Below, in pieces: positions 26,405 through 34,521 of a stretch of 64,000 bases of DNA; the stretch's first letter is position 1; every line of letters starts with the position of its first letter. Below the pieces are notes generated by a model. That model worked only from the letters and a program-made list of their open reading frames with translations, was not told the DNA's origin and did no database searches. The stretch is taken from the NCBI GenBank assembly GCA_001602955.1, contig LVAC01000014.1, positions 1-64,000 of the forward strand. The letters run 5' to 3'. Both the position numbers and the translations under genes were made by a program. Origin of the DNA: Sulfurospirillum sp001602955. Its GTDB lineage: Bacteria; Campylobacterota; Campylobacteria; Campylobacterales; Sulfurospirillaceae.

Positions 26405-27142
26405 TTATTCTTGGTTCGATAAATGTTCAATCGCTTTTTTGTAATAGCGACTCTCTTCCAAGCCTTCGGCTTTGAGAGCATTCGTATACACGATCAAGCG
26501 TTCGTCGATTTGTTTGACGATTTCGTCAAAATCATCGGTTAGCGTAATTAAATTCACGTCTTCCTCTCGAATCACACGGTTTTCGACCATCGTCGTTTTA
26601 ATAAAATCATACAATTTTTCCCAATAACTTTTGCCGTACAAAAAGATACTGATCTGCGTAATTTTCCCCGTTTGCGTCAACGTCAAAGCTTCAAAAAGCT
26701 CATCCAGCGTTCCAAATCCGCCCGGAAAGATAACATATGAAAGTGAATATTTAATTAACATCACTTTCCGCACAAAAAAATAGTCGAAACTTAGATGTTT
26801 GGTCGTATACCGATTGCCCGATTGCTCATGCGGAAGATTGATATTGAGCCCGATCGATTGTGCCGATTTAGCATCGAACGCACCTTTGTTCGCCGCTTCC
26901 ATAATACCGTGCGATCCGCCGGTCACGATCGTGTACCCTTTTTTCCCGAGGCGATGAGCAAGAGCATAAGCTTCTTGGTAGTAATAATGATCGGGATGAA
27001 ACCGCGCACTGCCGAAAAACGTCACCGAAGGTCCTAAATCCTGCAATTCATCAAAGCCTTTGACAAAATCGGACATAATGCGAAGCACACTCCACTCGTT
27101 AGAGTGTTCGGTGTCTTTAATATGGGAAGGTATTTTCATCAT
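26405..27142 (-). CDS. LOG-family nucleotide phosphoribohydrolase
   Basis: 245 residues of the TIGR00730/'lysine decarboxylase-like' family. The nucleotide-binding Rossmann motif ...VTGGSHGIMEAANKGA and the catalytic PGGFGTLDELFEALT are intact. These enzymes hydrolyse nucleoside 5'-monophosphates to base and ribose phosphate. It lies 7 bp after fliY and 2 bp before the membrane glycosyltransferase, so it bridges the flagellar block and the glycan cluster. Two adjacent ATGs (27142, 27139) are possible. Confidence 0.85.
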   Translation of the reverse strand: MMKIPSHIKDTEHSNEWSVLRIMSDFVKGFDELQDLGPSVTFFGSARFHPDHYYYQEAYALAHRLGKKGYTIVTGGSHGIMEAANKGAFDAKSAQSIGLNINLPHEQSGNRYTTKHLSFDYFFVRKVMLIKYSLSYVIFPGGFGTLDELFEALTLTQTGKITQISIFLYGKSYWEKLYDFIKTTMVENRVIREEDVNLITLTDDFDEIVKQIDERLIVYTNALKAEGLEESRYYKKAIEHLSNQE

Positions 27143-27149
27143 GATACGC

Positions 27150-28022
27150 TTATCGTAATTTTTCCAAGCGTTCGCGCTTCGTACCGATTTCTCCGATTTG
27201 AACGCCGAAGTTTCCGTCGACGATCACGACTTCGCCCATAGCAATCAGCTTATCCCCGACCAAAATTTCCAAAGGATCGTTCGCCAATTGATCCAGCTCG
27301 ATGACCGATCCGATGTCCATGCTTAAGACGTCTTTGAGCAACATCTTTTTCGAGCCGATACGCACGCGAATCGGAAGCTTAACGTCTTTAATCAACTCGA
27401 TATTGTTGAGCTCTTCTTGCGTCATTCCTCCCGAGGAGCGTTTCATTTCGGGTGCGGGAGCTTCTTCGAATAAGGAGACGCTCGGACTTTCTTTGGGAAC
27501 GTTGACCGTTTCGCCGATAAGCGGTGCCAACTCGTGCGTGATCGCAAACGAGATGACGTCATGCGAATGGTGAATCGCCAAGTGGTAAATAAACAATTTA
27601 TCAAACGCTTTAAAATCGACTTCTCCCGTGGCATCGATATACTCGACGCTATCGATTTCGAACTCGATTTTAGGCATATTTTTTTGACTGCCTAACGAGC
27701 GTGAAAACGCACTTAAGATATTCGAGACGATCTCTTTAATCGCATCGAGGTCTTCCGCGTCCATCTCCTCTTTTTCGTTTCCTTCTCCGCCGAGCATCAT
27801 ATCGCCGATAGCCGTAGCAATCGAAGTCGCAACGGTCACGCGCATCTGTCCGTGAACTTGACCGCCGACCGTAACGTCAAGCTTTGCCAAAGGCGGGCTC
27901 AATTTTAATTTGCTTTCGCCGTTTTCTTCTTTATTGAGTTCAACCGTAGGGGCAACGCCGGTAAGTCCTTCGATCGTCGAGACGATCTCTTGCTCCAATA
28001 ACTGTACGAATGTTGTATTCAC
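27150..28022 (-). CDS. fliY: Flagellar motor switch protein FliY
   Basis: 290 residues. A CheC/FliN-like N-terminal half (SIATAIGDMMLGGEG, DAIKEIVSNILSAFSRSLG) is followed by a C-terminal FliN (SpoA) domain (DVKLPIRVRIGSKKMLLKDV to EVVIVDGNFGVQIGEIG). In Campylobacter FliY works with FliM, FliN and FliG in the switch. Order fliA-fliM-fliY matches C. jejuni. Confidence 0.93.
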   Translation of the reverse strand: MNTTFVQLLEQEIVSTIEGLTGVAPTVELNKEENGESKLKLSPPLAKLDVTVGGQVHGQMRVTVATSIATAIGDMMLGGEGNEKEEMDAEDLDAIKEIVSNILSAFSRSLGSQKNMPKIEFEIDSVEYIDATGEVDFKAFDKLFIYHLAIHHSHDVISFAITHELAPLIGETVNVPKESPSVSLFEEAPAPEMKRSSGGMTQEELNNIELIKDVKLPIRVRIGSKKMLLKDVLSMDIGSVIELDQLANDPLEILVGDKLIAMGEVVIVDGNFGVQIGEIGTKRERLEKLR

Positions 28023-28037
28023 GTTTTTCCCCTATGC

Positions 28038-29093
28038 CTATATTTGCGTTTCAAACGACGATATTTTTGATTTGCGGATCTGTTCCAACTCTTCAAGCGC
28101 GCTTTTAATTTCGTCTTTGTCGGTACGAACCAACTCTTCGATTTTAATCGATTTGCGGAAACGGTGCAAACCGATTTCGGCTAAAAAAAGCTCTTTTTTA
28201 TCGATCATAACGATCGCCTTATCGTCTGCGGCGCGATCGAGACGGATAATATCGCCTTTTTTAAGATCCAAAAGTTCTCCGACACTTAGTTCCGCTCTGC
28301 CGATAATCGCCTCGTTAAAGACTTCCGCACGCGAAATCAAGGTATTGAGCTCTTTGTTGCGGCTCTTTTTGGCACTCGTTTCGCCGAGCATAATATCGCG
28401 GTTTGCCAAACGCGATAAAATCGGTTCAAGGTAAATAACGGGATAACAAAGGTTGATCATACCGCTGGAGTTACCGATGATAATTTCCATAACGACCATA
28501 ATGACAATTTCGTTTTGCGAAACGATTTGCACGACGTTGGGACTAGACTCTTTGGTCTCGACGGTCGGGTACATGTCGGTAATCGGAGCCCAACCCTCTT
28601 TCAAACGTTGCATGATAATGCGTAAAATCGCATCCAAAAGATTGAGTTCAATATCGGTAAGCTCTCTGGTCGCCTCATACGCTTCACCCATGCCTCCGAG
28701 CAATCGATCGATCATCGGAAACGCGATGGAAGGGTTAATCTCGATAATACAATTGCCGTCAAGCGGTTTAATCGAAAAAACGTTAAAACTCGTCGGACTC
28801 GGGAGCGACATCAAAAATTCACCATACGTCATCTGATCCACCGAGTGGAGCTGGATTTCGACGATACTTCGCATAATAGACGAAATCTGCGATGCCAAGT
28901 TTCTCGCCATTTTGTCGTGAATACCTTTCACCGCGCGTAATTGTTCTTTTGAAACGCGGTTTGGACGTTTGAAGTCGTAAAGAATGACTTGTTTCGTCTC
29001 GCCGGTATCGCCTTCGCTAATCAGCGAATCGCCGTCTTCCTCGACAACTTCTAAAAGGGCGTCGATCTCTTCTTGACTTAAAATATCAGCCAT
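28038..29093 (-). CDS. fliM: Flagellar motor switch protein FliM
   Basis: 351 residues. The N-terminal CheY-P-binding peptide LSQEEIDALL is present (residues 4-13). The middle CheC-like domain (FERLLGGMGE-type segment, here IDRLLGGMGEAYEATRELTDIE) and the C-terminal SpoA domain (RAELSVGELLDLKKGDIIRL) follow. The start overlaps the fliA stop by 8 bp. Confidence 0.97.
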   Translation of the reverse strand: MADILSQEEIDALLEVVEEDGDSLISEGDTGETKQVILYDFKRPNRVSKEQLRAVKGIHDKMARNLASQISSIMRSIVEIQLHSVDQMTYGEFLMSLPSPTSFNVFSIKPLDGNCIIEINPSIAFPMIDRLLGGMGEAYEATRELTDIELNLLDAILRIIMQRLKEGWAPITDMYPTVETKESSPNVVQIVSQNEIVIMVVMEIIIGNSSGMINLCYPVIYLEPILSRLANRDIMLGETSAKKSRNKELNTLISRAEVFNEAIIGRAELSVGELLDLKKGDIIRLDRAADDKAIVMIDKKELFLAEIGLHRFRKSIKIEELVRTDKDEIKSALEELEQIRKSKISSFETQI

Positions 29094-29799
29094 GGTATAG
29101 TCCCAACCGTTCTTTAATCTTCGCTAAAAGCTTCTTATGAATCTGAGAAATTCTCGACTCGCTGATCTCCAATATTTCGCTAATCTCTTTTAAATTGAGT
29201 TCTTCAAAATAGTACAGTTGAATAATCATCTGTTCTCGTTCGCCAAACGTTGCTAAGATAGCGTGAACCATCTCTAAAAGCTGGTCTTTTTCAACTTTTT
29301 GCGCCGTATCTTCACCGGAAAGTACCGTGATTTGTTCATTCAGCGACATGACCGAAACAATCATCGCGCTGTTGCGCGCTTCGGCGATTTTTTCGATGTC
29401 TTCGTTTAAGATCTTTGCCAAATAAGCATCGTCGGGTTCTTCGCCGTGCTCGCCTAAATAAGCGGTAATTTCTTGATCGACCAGTTTAATCAAACGTCGG
29501 TTAGAACGGCTCATCGTATCCAAAGAGCGTAAAAAATCGAGCATCGCTCCGTAGACGCGTTTTTTTCCGTAGCCCCAAAAGGAGTCGTTTTGCTCTTTAT
29601 CGTAACGACGCGAAAGTTTAATCATCTCTTCGGTGCCGATCGAAATCAAATCGTTCACGTCCACCGAAGAAGGCAGGCGTTCCCTTAAGCGATACGCCAT
29701 CGCTCTGACCGCGGGAAGGTACTGCAAAACAAGCTCGTCTTGCTCTTTTTTTAAATTTTGACTGTACGGGTTAGGCTGCTTTTTTAACGTAGGATTCAT
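29086..29799 (-). CDS. fliA: Flagellar sigma factor FliA (sigma-28)
   Basis: 237 residues. Region 2 (LPAVRAMAYRLRERLPSSVDVNDLISIGTEEMI and GYGKKRVYGAMLDFLRSLD) and region 4 (FGEREQMIIQLYYFEELNL, ISESRISQIHKKLL) are intact. It directs late flagellar genes. Its first 29 bp overlap the upstream small membrane-protein gene, so the two are translationally linked. Confidence 0.97.
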   Translation of the reverse strand: MNPTLKKQPNPYSQNLKKEQDELVLQYLPAVRAMAYRLRERLPSSVDVNDLISIGTEEMIKLSRRYDKEQNDSFWGYGKKRVYGAMLDFLRSLDTMSRSNRRLIKLVDQEITAYLGEHGEEPDDAYLAKILNEDIEKIAEARNSAMIVSVMSLNEQITVLSGEDTAQKVEKDQLLEMVHAILATFGEREQMIIQLYYFEELNLKEISEILEISESRISQIHKKLLAKIKERLGLYHG

Positions 29800-30145
29800 G
29801 ACTCTCCGTTGAGCCTTTCACGAGCTTTTCATACTGTTGGTTCATCAAATCGATACCGCTTAATAAATTATCCATAATTTTTTCCCTGTCCTCAAGCTCA
29901 TGGATAAAATAATCCCCGATCTCTTCATGATCTTTTTTATTAAAAATATAGGTGCTCAATCGATCAAAATCAAAGAAATTCATAATGGCAACATGAATAA
30001 TCAAATAAAACGTCAGCGTAATCTCCAAGGTGTAAAAGAGCATCTCCTCGGGTTCGCTAAAATTTAAAATTGAAAACGCCAAACCGATAAAAAACCCGCA
30101 CACGGTAAAAAAATAGATAAAATTGTCTGATTTGACCATGCCCAA
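29771..30145 (-). CDS. Small membrane protein of the flhG-fliA operon
   Basis: 124 residues with two N-terminal helices (FIYFFTVCGFFIGLAFSILNF and LFYTLEITLTFYLIIHVAIMNFF) and a cytoplasmic tail rich in charged residues. The same position between flhG and fliA is occupied in C. jejuni by the uncharacterised Cj0062c. Role in flagellar regulation or number control is only inferred from context. Confidence 0.8.
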   Translation of the reverse strand: MGMVKSDNFIYFFTVCGFFIGLAFSILNFSEPEEMLFYTLEITLTFYLIIHVAIMNFFDFDRLSTYIFNKKDHEEIGDYFIHELEDREKIMDNLLSGIDLMNQQYEKLVKGSTESHESYVKKAA

Positions 30146-30161
30146 CCTTTGTGAAATGTAT

Positions 30162-31037
30162 CTAAAATTGCTCTATAATACGCTTAAAGAAGCTTCCGAA
30201 GCTCTTATTCGTATCACTTTGAAGCACTTTTCGTTCCAATTTATACACCAGATTATTGACGATACGCTTCATATCCAAAGACGCCAACGAATTGGGCGCG
30301 TCGTTGGTAAAAAGCGTGCGTTGTTTAATGCTCTTTGAGACGATTTTATCTTCGGGGAGTTTTCCGATCAGATTTAGTTTTAATCCGTTGCCGATATTGG
30401 CTTGGGCGACCTTATTAATCTTATCAAAAACGAGTTGCGCCTCTTTTTCGCTCTTAACCATATTTAAAATCAAATGAATATACGATTGGGTTTTACTCGT
30501 AATTTTAATCGTCGCGTACGCGTCGGTAATTGCGGCGGGATCGGGGACGGTTACGACGATGACTTCGTCGGCGGCTTCAAGAAAAAGCTGAATATGCTCT
30601 CCGATACCCGCTCCCGTGTCGATAATCATAAAATCCAAATCATCAAGCACTTTTGTCTCTTCCAAAAAACGTTCGAATAAAAACTGTTCAGAATACTTCA
30701 AAATCTCGTCACCGCTTTCTCCGGGAATCAAGATAAGATTCTTTTTAATCGGAACGATGACGTCGTTTAAAGAGCATTCGCCTTTGAGTACATGTAAGAT
30801 ATTTCTATCGATACGCACGTTTAAAATAACGTCCAAATTTGCAAGACCGATGTCGGCGTCGAACAGCCCGACTTTATAACCGTTGTTGGCTAAAATGTTT
30901 GCCATATTGGCGCTGATAGTGCTTTTACCTACGCCTCCTTTACCGCTCGTGATCGCGATAAATTTCGTGCGGCTTGCCGCCTCGCCGTTTGATGCTGCAC
31001 CGACGAGCTCTTGAAGTTTATTTGCTTGCGTTTGCAT
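30162..31037 (-). CDS. flhG: Flagellar number regulator FlhG (MinD-like ATPase)
   Basis: 291 residues from the ATG at 31037, preceded by AGAGGTG; a longer frame would run 20 bases further into flhF. The deviant Walker A ITSGKGGVGKSTISANMA (about 32), DADIGLANLDV and IIDTGAGIGEH are MinD-family motifs. FlhG stimulates FlhF and limits flagellar number; in Campylobacter it also influences division at poles. It overlaps flhF. Confidence 0.95.
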   Translation of the reverse strand: MQTQANKLQELVGAASNGEAASRTKFIAITSGKGGVGKSTISANMANILANNGYKVGLFDADIGLANLDVILNVRIDRNILHVLKGECSLNDVIVPIKKNLILIPGESGDEILKYSEQFLFERFLEETKVLDDLDFMIIDTGAGIGEHIQLFLEAADEVIVVTVPDPAAITDAYATIKITSKTQSYIHLILNMVKSEKEAQLVFDKINKVAQANIGNGLKLNLIGKLPEDKIVSKSIKQRTLFTNDAPNSLASLDMKRIVNNLVYKLERKVLQSDTNKSFGSFFKRIIEQF

Positions 31038-32295
31038 GTTCACCTCTTTTTTTCTCAAAACCGTCTAAAATACACTCGACTAAAAAATCGCTGGAGGCGG
31101 GAACGATATCGTCCGGAACCTCTTGCCCGATCGAAAAGTAACTCACGGGCTTGTCGATATCGTAGATCAAAGAAAAAATCGTTCCAAAAACTTTGGTTTC
31201 GTCGAATTTGGTAAAAATAAGTGTGTCGATCGTTAGAAAGGAAAAGTTATGATAAATCTCTTTGAGGTCTTCGAGCTTGCTTCCCGCGGAAAGCACTAAA
31301 TTGACGTCGATTTGAAGATCGCTTTTTTGAAGAAACGTGTTGAGCTTCAGTAATTTTTCTTTATCGTACTGCGAACTTCCGACCGTATCGATCAAAATGA
31401 CGTCGCAATGGCTTAAGGAGGAGAGTGCTTGGTTAAAATCGTTCGGTTCTACCACGTCTTCGATCGGCAAGCGCATCATTTTAGCGTATTGAAAAAGCTG
31501 TTCCACCGCTCCGATTCGATAGGTATCAAGCGTTATGATGCCGACTTTGGCACGTTTTTCTTGAATGTACGAATAGCGCGCCGCCAACTTGGCGATCGTT
31601 GTCGTCTTTCCCACGCCCGTAGGTCCGACGAACATCATAATGCGCTTACCCCCTTTGGGAAGTTCGGTTTCCATACGCACGGGAATCAATTTGCGAAGCA
31701 AAACCTGAAAATAGCGTTTAATCGTCTCGGAGCTGTTTTTCATACGACTGGGCATATGTTCCAACGTCAAATTCATAATATTTTCAAGATGGTCTTCGCC
31801 CATGCCGCTGGTTTTGGCAAGTTTATAAATTTCGGCAAACTCGGAGGGAATCGCCAAATGATTGCGATGGTGCGCTTTTTCTTCCCAAAACATCTCTTGA
31901 ATCAGTTTGATTTTATCGGCAAGTTTGGTAATCTCACTTTTAATTTCGCCGATGCTTTCGATATTTTGAGCTTTATCGACGGCTTTGGAAGCACTACCGA
32001 AACTTCCCGTGTCACCCGTTGCTTGGGCGATTTGGGAAATCTGTTTCGCCGCTTCGGAGAGGCTCAACAACACGTCCTCGCCGCTTTTGTATTTTGACTC
32101 GATCTTAGGTTCCGGCTTTTGCACGGGAAGCTGTTCTTCGTCCACCGCGACGACCACTTCGTAAAGTGCGCTCGTGCTAATCGTCTTTTTGCGCAGTTGT
32201 TTGGTGCTGATGACTAAAGCATTCTCGCCGCACTCACGTTGAGCGAGTTTGAGTGCTTCTGCCGGTGTTTCACCGCTAAACGTATGAAATTTCAC
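31018..32295 (-). CDS. flhF: Flagellar placement GTPase FlhF
   Basis: 425 residues, SRP-type GTPase. G1 GPTGVGKTTTIAKLAA, ITLDTYRIGAVEQL and IDTVGSSQYD are present; the N-terminal B domain begins FHTFSGETPAEALKLAQRE. FlhF fixes the pole for flagellar assembly and, in Campylobacter, is needed for sigma-54-dependent flagellar gene expression. It starts 3 bp after the folK stop. Confidence 0.96.
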   Translation of the reverse strand: MKFHTFSGETPAEALKLAQRECGENALVISTKQLRKKTISTSALYEVVVAVDEEQLPVQKPEPKIESKYKSGEDVLLSLSEAAKQISQIAQATGDTGSFGSASKAVDKAQNIESIGEIKSEITKLADKIKLIQEMFWEEKAHHRNHLAIPSEFAEIYKLAKTSGMGEDHLENIMNLTLEHMPSRMKNSSETIKRYFQVLLRKLIPVRMETELPKGGKRIMMFVGPTGVGKTTTIAKLAARYSYIQEKRAKVGIITLDTYRIGAVEQLFQYAKMMRLPIEDVVEPNDFNQALSSLSHCDVILIDTVGSSQYDKEKLLKLNTFLQKSDLQIDVNLVLSAGSKLEDLKEIYHNFSFLTIDTLIFTKFDETKVFGTIFSLIYDIDKPVSYFSIGQEVPDDIVPASSDFLVECILDGFEKKRGEHANASK

Positions 32296-32298
32296 CCA

Positions 32299-32766
32299 TT
32301 ATCCTTTGAAACGTTTTAGCATAAAAAGCGGAACGACGACCGATAAACGTTCGCTCCATCGAGGATGCGGGAGCGTCAACCGTGAATCGTTGCGTCGAAG
32401 ACGATCGAAAAATATTATATCCAAATCAAGCGTTCTTGGTCCATTTTTAAAGCGTCTCACGCGTTTAAATCGCTTCTCTACATGTAAAAGCATCGTAAGC
32501 AACGCTTTGACATGTAAAGAAGTCTCTATGACCACTACCGCATTGTGAAAATCGTTTTGTTCGTAATAGCCAAAAGGCGGATTTTGCAAAACGGGCGAAC
32601 TCTCTTGGATACGCAAGCGCGGATCGTTTAAGAAAAATCGATAGAGGTTGCGAAAACGTTTTTTAACGTCTCCCTCGTTGCCTCCGATACCGATCAGTGC
32701 TTCGTATTTGAACCGTTTGGGCAAAGACGAACGCATCGGAAAAAAACGGATTTTCTCTAATTTCAC
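32299..32766 (-). CDS. folK: 2-amino-4-hydroxy-6-hydroxymethyldihydropteridine pyrophosphokinase
   Basis: 155 residues; transfers pyrophosphate from ATP to the pterin alcohol in folate synthesis. Motifs IGIGGNEGD, QNPPFGYYEQNDFHNAV, RFKNGPRTLDLDIIFFD and LPHPRWSER are typical. The frame opens at a GTG (32766) that overlaps the peptidase stop as GTGA; the ATG at codon 11 is possible. It contains two ACATGTAA words (32480, 32509), each encoding Leu-His-Val. Confidence 0.93.
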   Translation of the reverse strand: MKLEKIRFFPMRSSLPKRFKYEALIGIGGNEGDVKKRFRNLYRFFLNDPRLRIQESSPVLQNPPFGYYEQNDFHNAVVVIETSLHVKALLTMLLHVEKRFKRVRRFKNGPRTLDLDIIFFDRLRRNDSRLTLPHPRWSERLSVVVPLFMLKRFKG

Positions 32767-33788
32767 CCCAGAACCTCGGCACCGTTTGCTCGCACGACGA
32801 TCGTATCTTCGATACGCACGCCAAACTCTCCGGGCAAATAAATCCCCGGCTCGATCGTAAAGACCATATTCTCTTCGATGATCGCGGAGGAACGTGCTCC
32901 GATTACGGGCAGTTCGTGAATATCCAATCCCACGCCGTGCCCCGTAGAATGCACGAAATACGCTCCGAAGCCCGCTTTGTCGATGACGTCGCGCGCGGCT
33001 TTGTCGATCTCTTTGGCTTGAATGCCCGCACGCACCGCCTTAAGCGCGGCTTCTTGGGCAAACAAGACGGTATCGTACACTTTTTGTCGGCGTGCATCGT
33101 TGAAACGTTGCTCTTTTTCAAAGCCGAAACGTTCGTTAAAATAGCTCGTACGCGTACGATCAGAACAGTAGCGTTGGTATTTTACGCCCGCATCGAGTAA
33201 CACGAGTTCGCCGTGTTCTAAACGCTTACCGGTAGGAAGCGCATGCGGTTTGGCGGCATTTTCGCCGAATGCAACGATCGGATCGAAACTCAACCCCAAC
33301 GCACCTTCGTTTTTAAAGATCGCTTCGGCTTCGAAAAAAGCACGCCTTTCGTCGACTCCTTCATGCGCTTTTAAAAACTCCCCAAAGCGCGCAAACGCCT
33401 CTTTACCGTAGCGTGCCGCTTGTTTTAAAAGCGTCAACTCGGCTTCGCTTTTCACGATACGTTTTTCTTGCGAGAAATTGACTTTTCGTTGAAAATGGAC
33501 ATTTAATGTAGCACTAAGACGCTCATAAGCGTCCACGCTCCACTCGCTTGGATTGTAAACCAAACGTGAAATGCCGCTTTTTCGTACCAACAGACGAACC
33601 GTTTTCAAAAGATCGCGTCTGTCGCCTAAAACAACCTCGGCATTGTGGATCGTCTCCTTTGCTTCGGTCGTATAACGCGCATCGGTAATAAAAAACGCTT
33701 CACTGCCGAGTTTCAGAAAAATCGCATTATCGCACGAAAAGCCGCATTCAAAATACTGCGCGTTTTCGTCTTTGAGGATATAATTCAT
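32763..33788 (-). CDS. M24-family aminopeptidase (Xaa-Pro type)
   Basis: 341 residues. The creatinase-like N-domain (1-125) is followed by the pita-bread domain with metal ligands in LLDAGVKYQRYCSDRTRT, HSTGHGVGLDIHE, FTIEPGIY and GVRIEDTIVV. It would remove an N-terminal residue before proline. Sits between aroQ (end-to-end) and folK (4-bp overlap). Confidence 0.92.
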   Translation of the reverse strand: MNYILKDENAQYFECGFSCDNAIFLKLGSEAFFITDARYTTEAKETIHNAEVVLGDRRDLLKTVRLLVRKSGISRLVYNPSEWSVDAYERLSATLNVHFQRKVNFSQEKRIVKSEAELTLLKQAARYGKEAFARFGEFLKAHEGVDERRAFFEAEAIFKNEGALGLSFDPIVAFGENAAKPHALPTGKRLEHGELVLLDAGVKYQRYCSDRTRTSYFNERFGFEKEQRFNDARRQKVYDTVLFAQEAALKAVRAGIQAKEIDKAARDVIDKAGFGAYFVHSTGHGVGLDIHELPVIGARSSAIIEENMVFTIEPGIYLPGEFGVRIEDTIVVRANGAEVLG

Positions 33789-34271
33789 TTACGCTTTGGC
33801 TTGTTGCTGTGCGGCTTGCGCTTTGCGAAGCGCGTCGAGTTCGCCTAACATTTGCATCATCGAGATCATGGCAAGGTGATAGCCAAAAGGTCCAAAACCG
33901 CTGATTTGTCCCGTACAAACCGCTGCGGTCATACTTTTTTGACGAAACTCTTCTCTACGGTAGATATTGCTAATATGTACTTCGATCGCGGGAAGCGAAA
34001 CTGCACTGATCGCGTCGCGAATCGCGATAGAGGTGTGCGTATACGCCGCCGGATTGATGATGATACCGTCGGCATCGCCTAAACACTCTTGGATTTTATC
34101 GACGATTTCGCCTTCCAAGTTGGATTGAAAAAACTCGATCTCAAAATGGTTTTGTTTGGCAACCGTTTCCATTTGCGTATGGATTTCTTCCAATTTCATC
34201 GCACCGTAAACGTTTGGTTCGCGGTAACCGAGCATATTGAGATTAGGACCTTGAATCACGACTATTTTCAT
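33789..34271 (-). CDS. aroQ: Type II 3-dehydroquinate dehydratase
   Basis: 160 residues. Catalytic Tyr in GPNLNMLGYREPNVYG, NPAAYTHTSIAIRDA and the active-site His in IEVHISNIYRREEFR are intact, as is GQISGFGPFGYHLA. Third step of the shikimate pathway. First gene of the long minus-strand run aroQ-pep-folK-flhF-flhG-orf-fliA-fliM-fliY; its promoter must lie in 34272-34330. Confidence 0.97.
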   Translation of the reverse strand: MKIVVIQGPNLNMLGYREPNVYGAMKLEEIHTQMETVAKQNHFEIEFFQSNLEGEIVDKIQECLGDADGIIINPAAYTHTSIAIRDAISAVSLPAIEVHISNIYRREEFRQKSMTAAVCTGQISGFGPFGYHLAMISMMQMLGELDALRKAQAAQQQAKA

Positions 34272-34390
34272 GAATAACCTTTATTAAAAATTTGTTCTTA
34301 TTATATCAGCGGTTAGTTTAGGATACAATTACGCGATTTTATTCGCGTTTCAATCAACGCAAAAGAACGCAGAACACGCCTTTAGAGCTA

Positions 34391-34456
34391 AGCTCTAAAA
34401 GCTACGTTAACACTGGGTTTTGCCAGACGCAATGCCCGCGCACCCTTCGGTGCTTT
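34391..34456 (-). repeat. Dispersed 65-bp intergenic repeat, copy B
   Basis: Second copy of the repeat at 23011-23075 with matching spacing and conserved GCCCGCGCACC and GGTGCTTT ends. It lies in the 250-bp divergent region between aroQ and mqnF. The remainder of this region contains a GCGATTTTATTCGC palindrome at about 34334-34347 and should contain both promoters. Confidence 0.6.
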
Positions 34457-34521
34457 TTCTTACGAAAAGGTATTTTGTAGGAAGTTGAATACTCTTCTTT
34501 GGAAGAACATAAAGGAAAAAC

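Noticed and set aside
26795..27037. Plus-strand frame across the LOG gene
   Set aside because: Shadow of a gene whose PGGFGTLDE motif and position between fliY and the glycosyltransferase are clear.
31429..32097. Long plus-strand open frame of 222 codons across flhF
   Set aside because: It lies fully antisense to flhF, whose GTPase motifs are intact, and its translation is Phe/His-rich as expected of a shadow frame.
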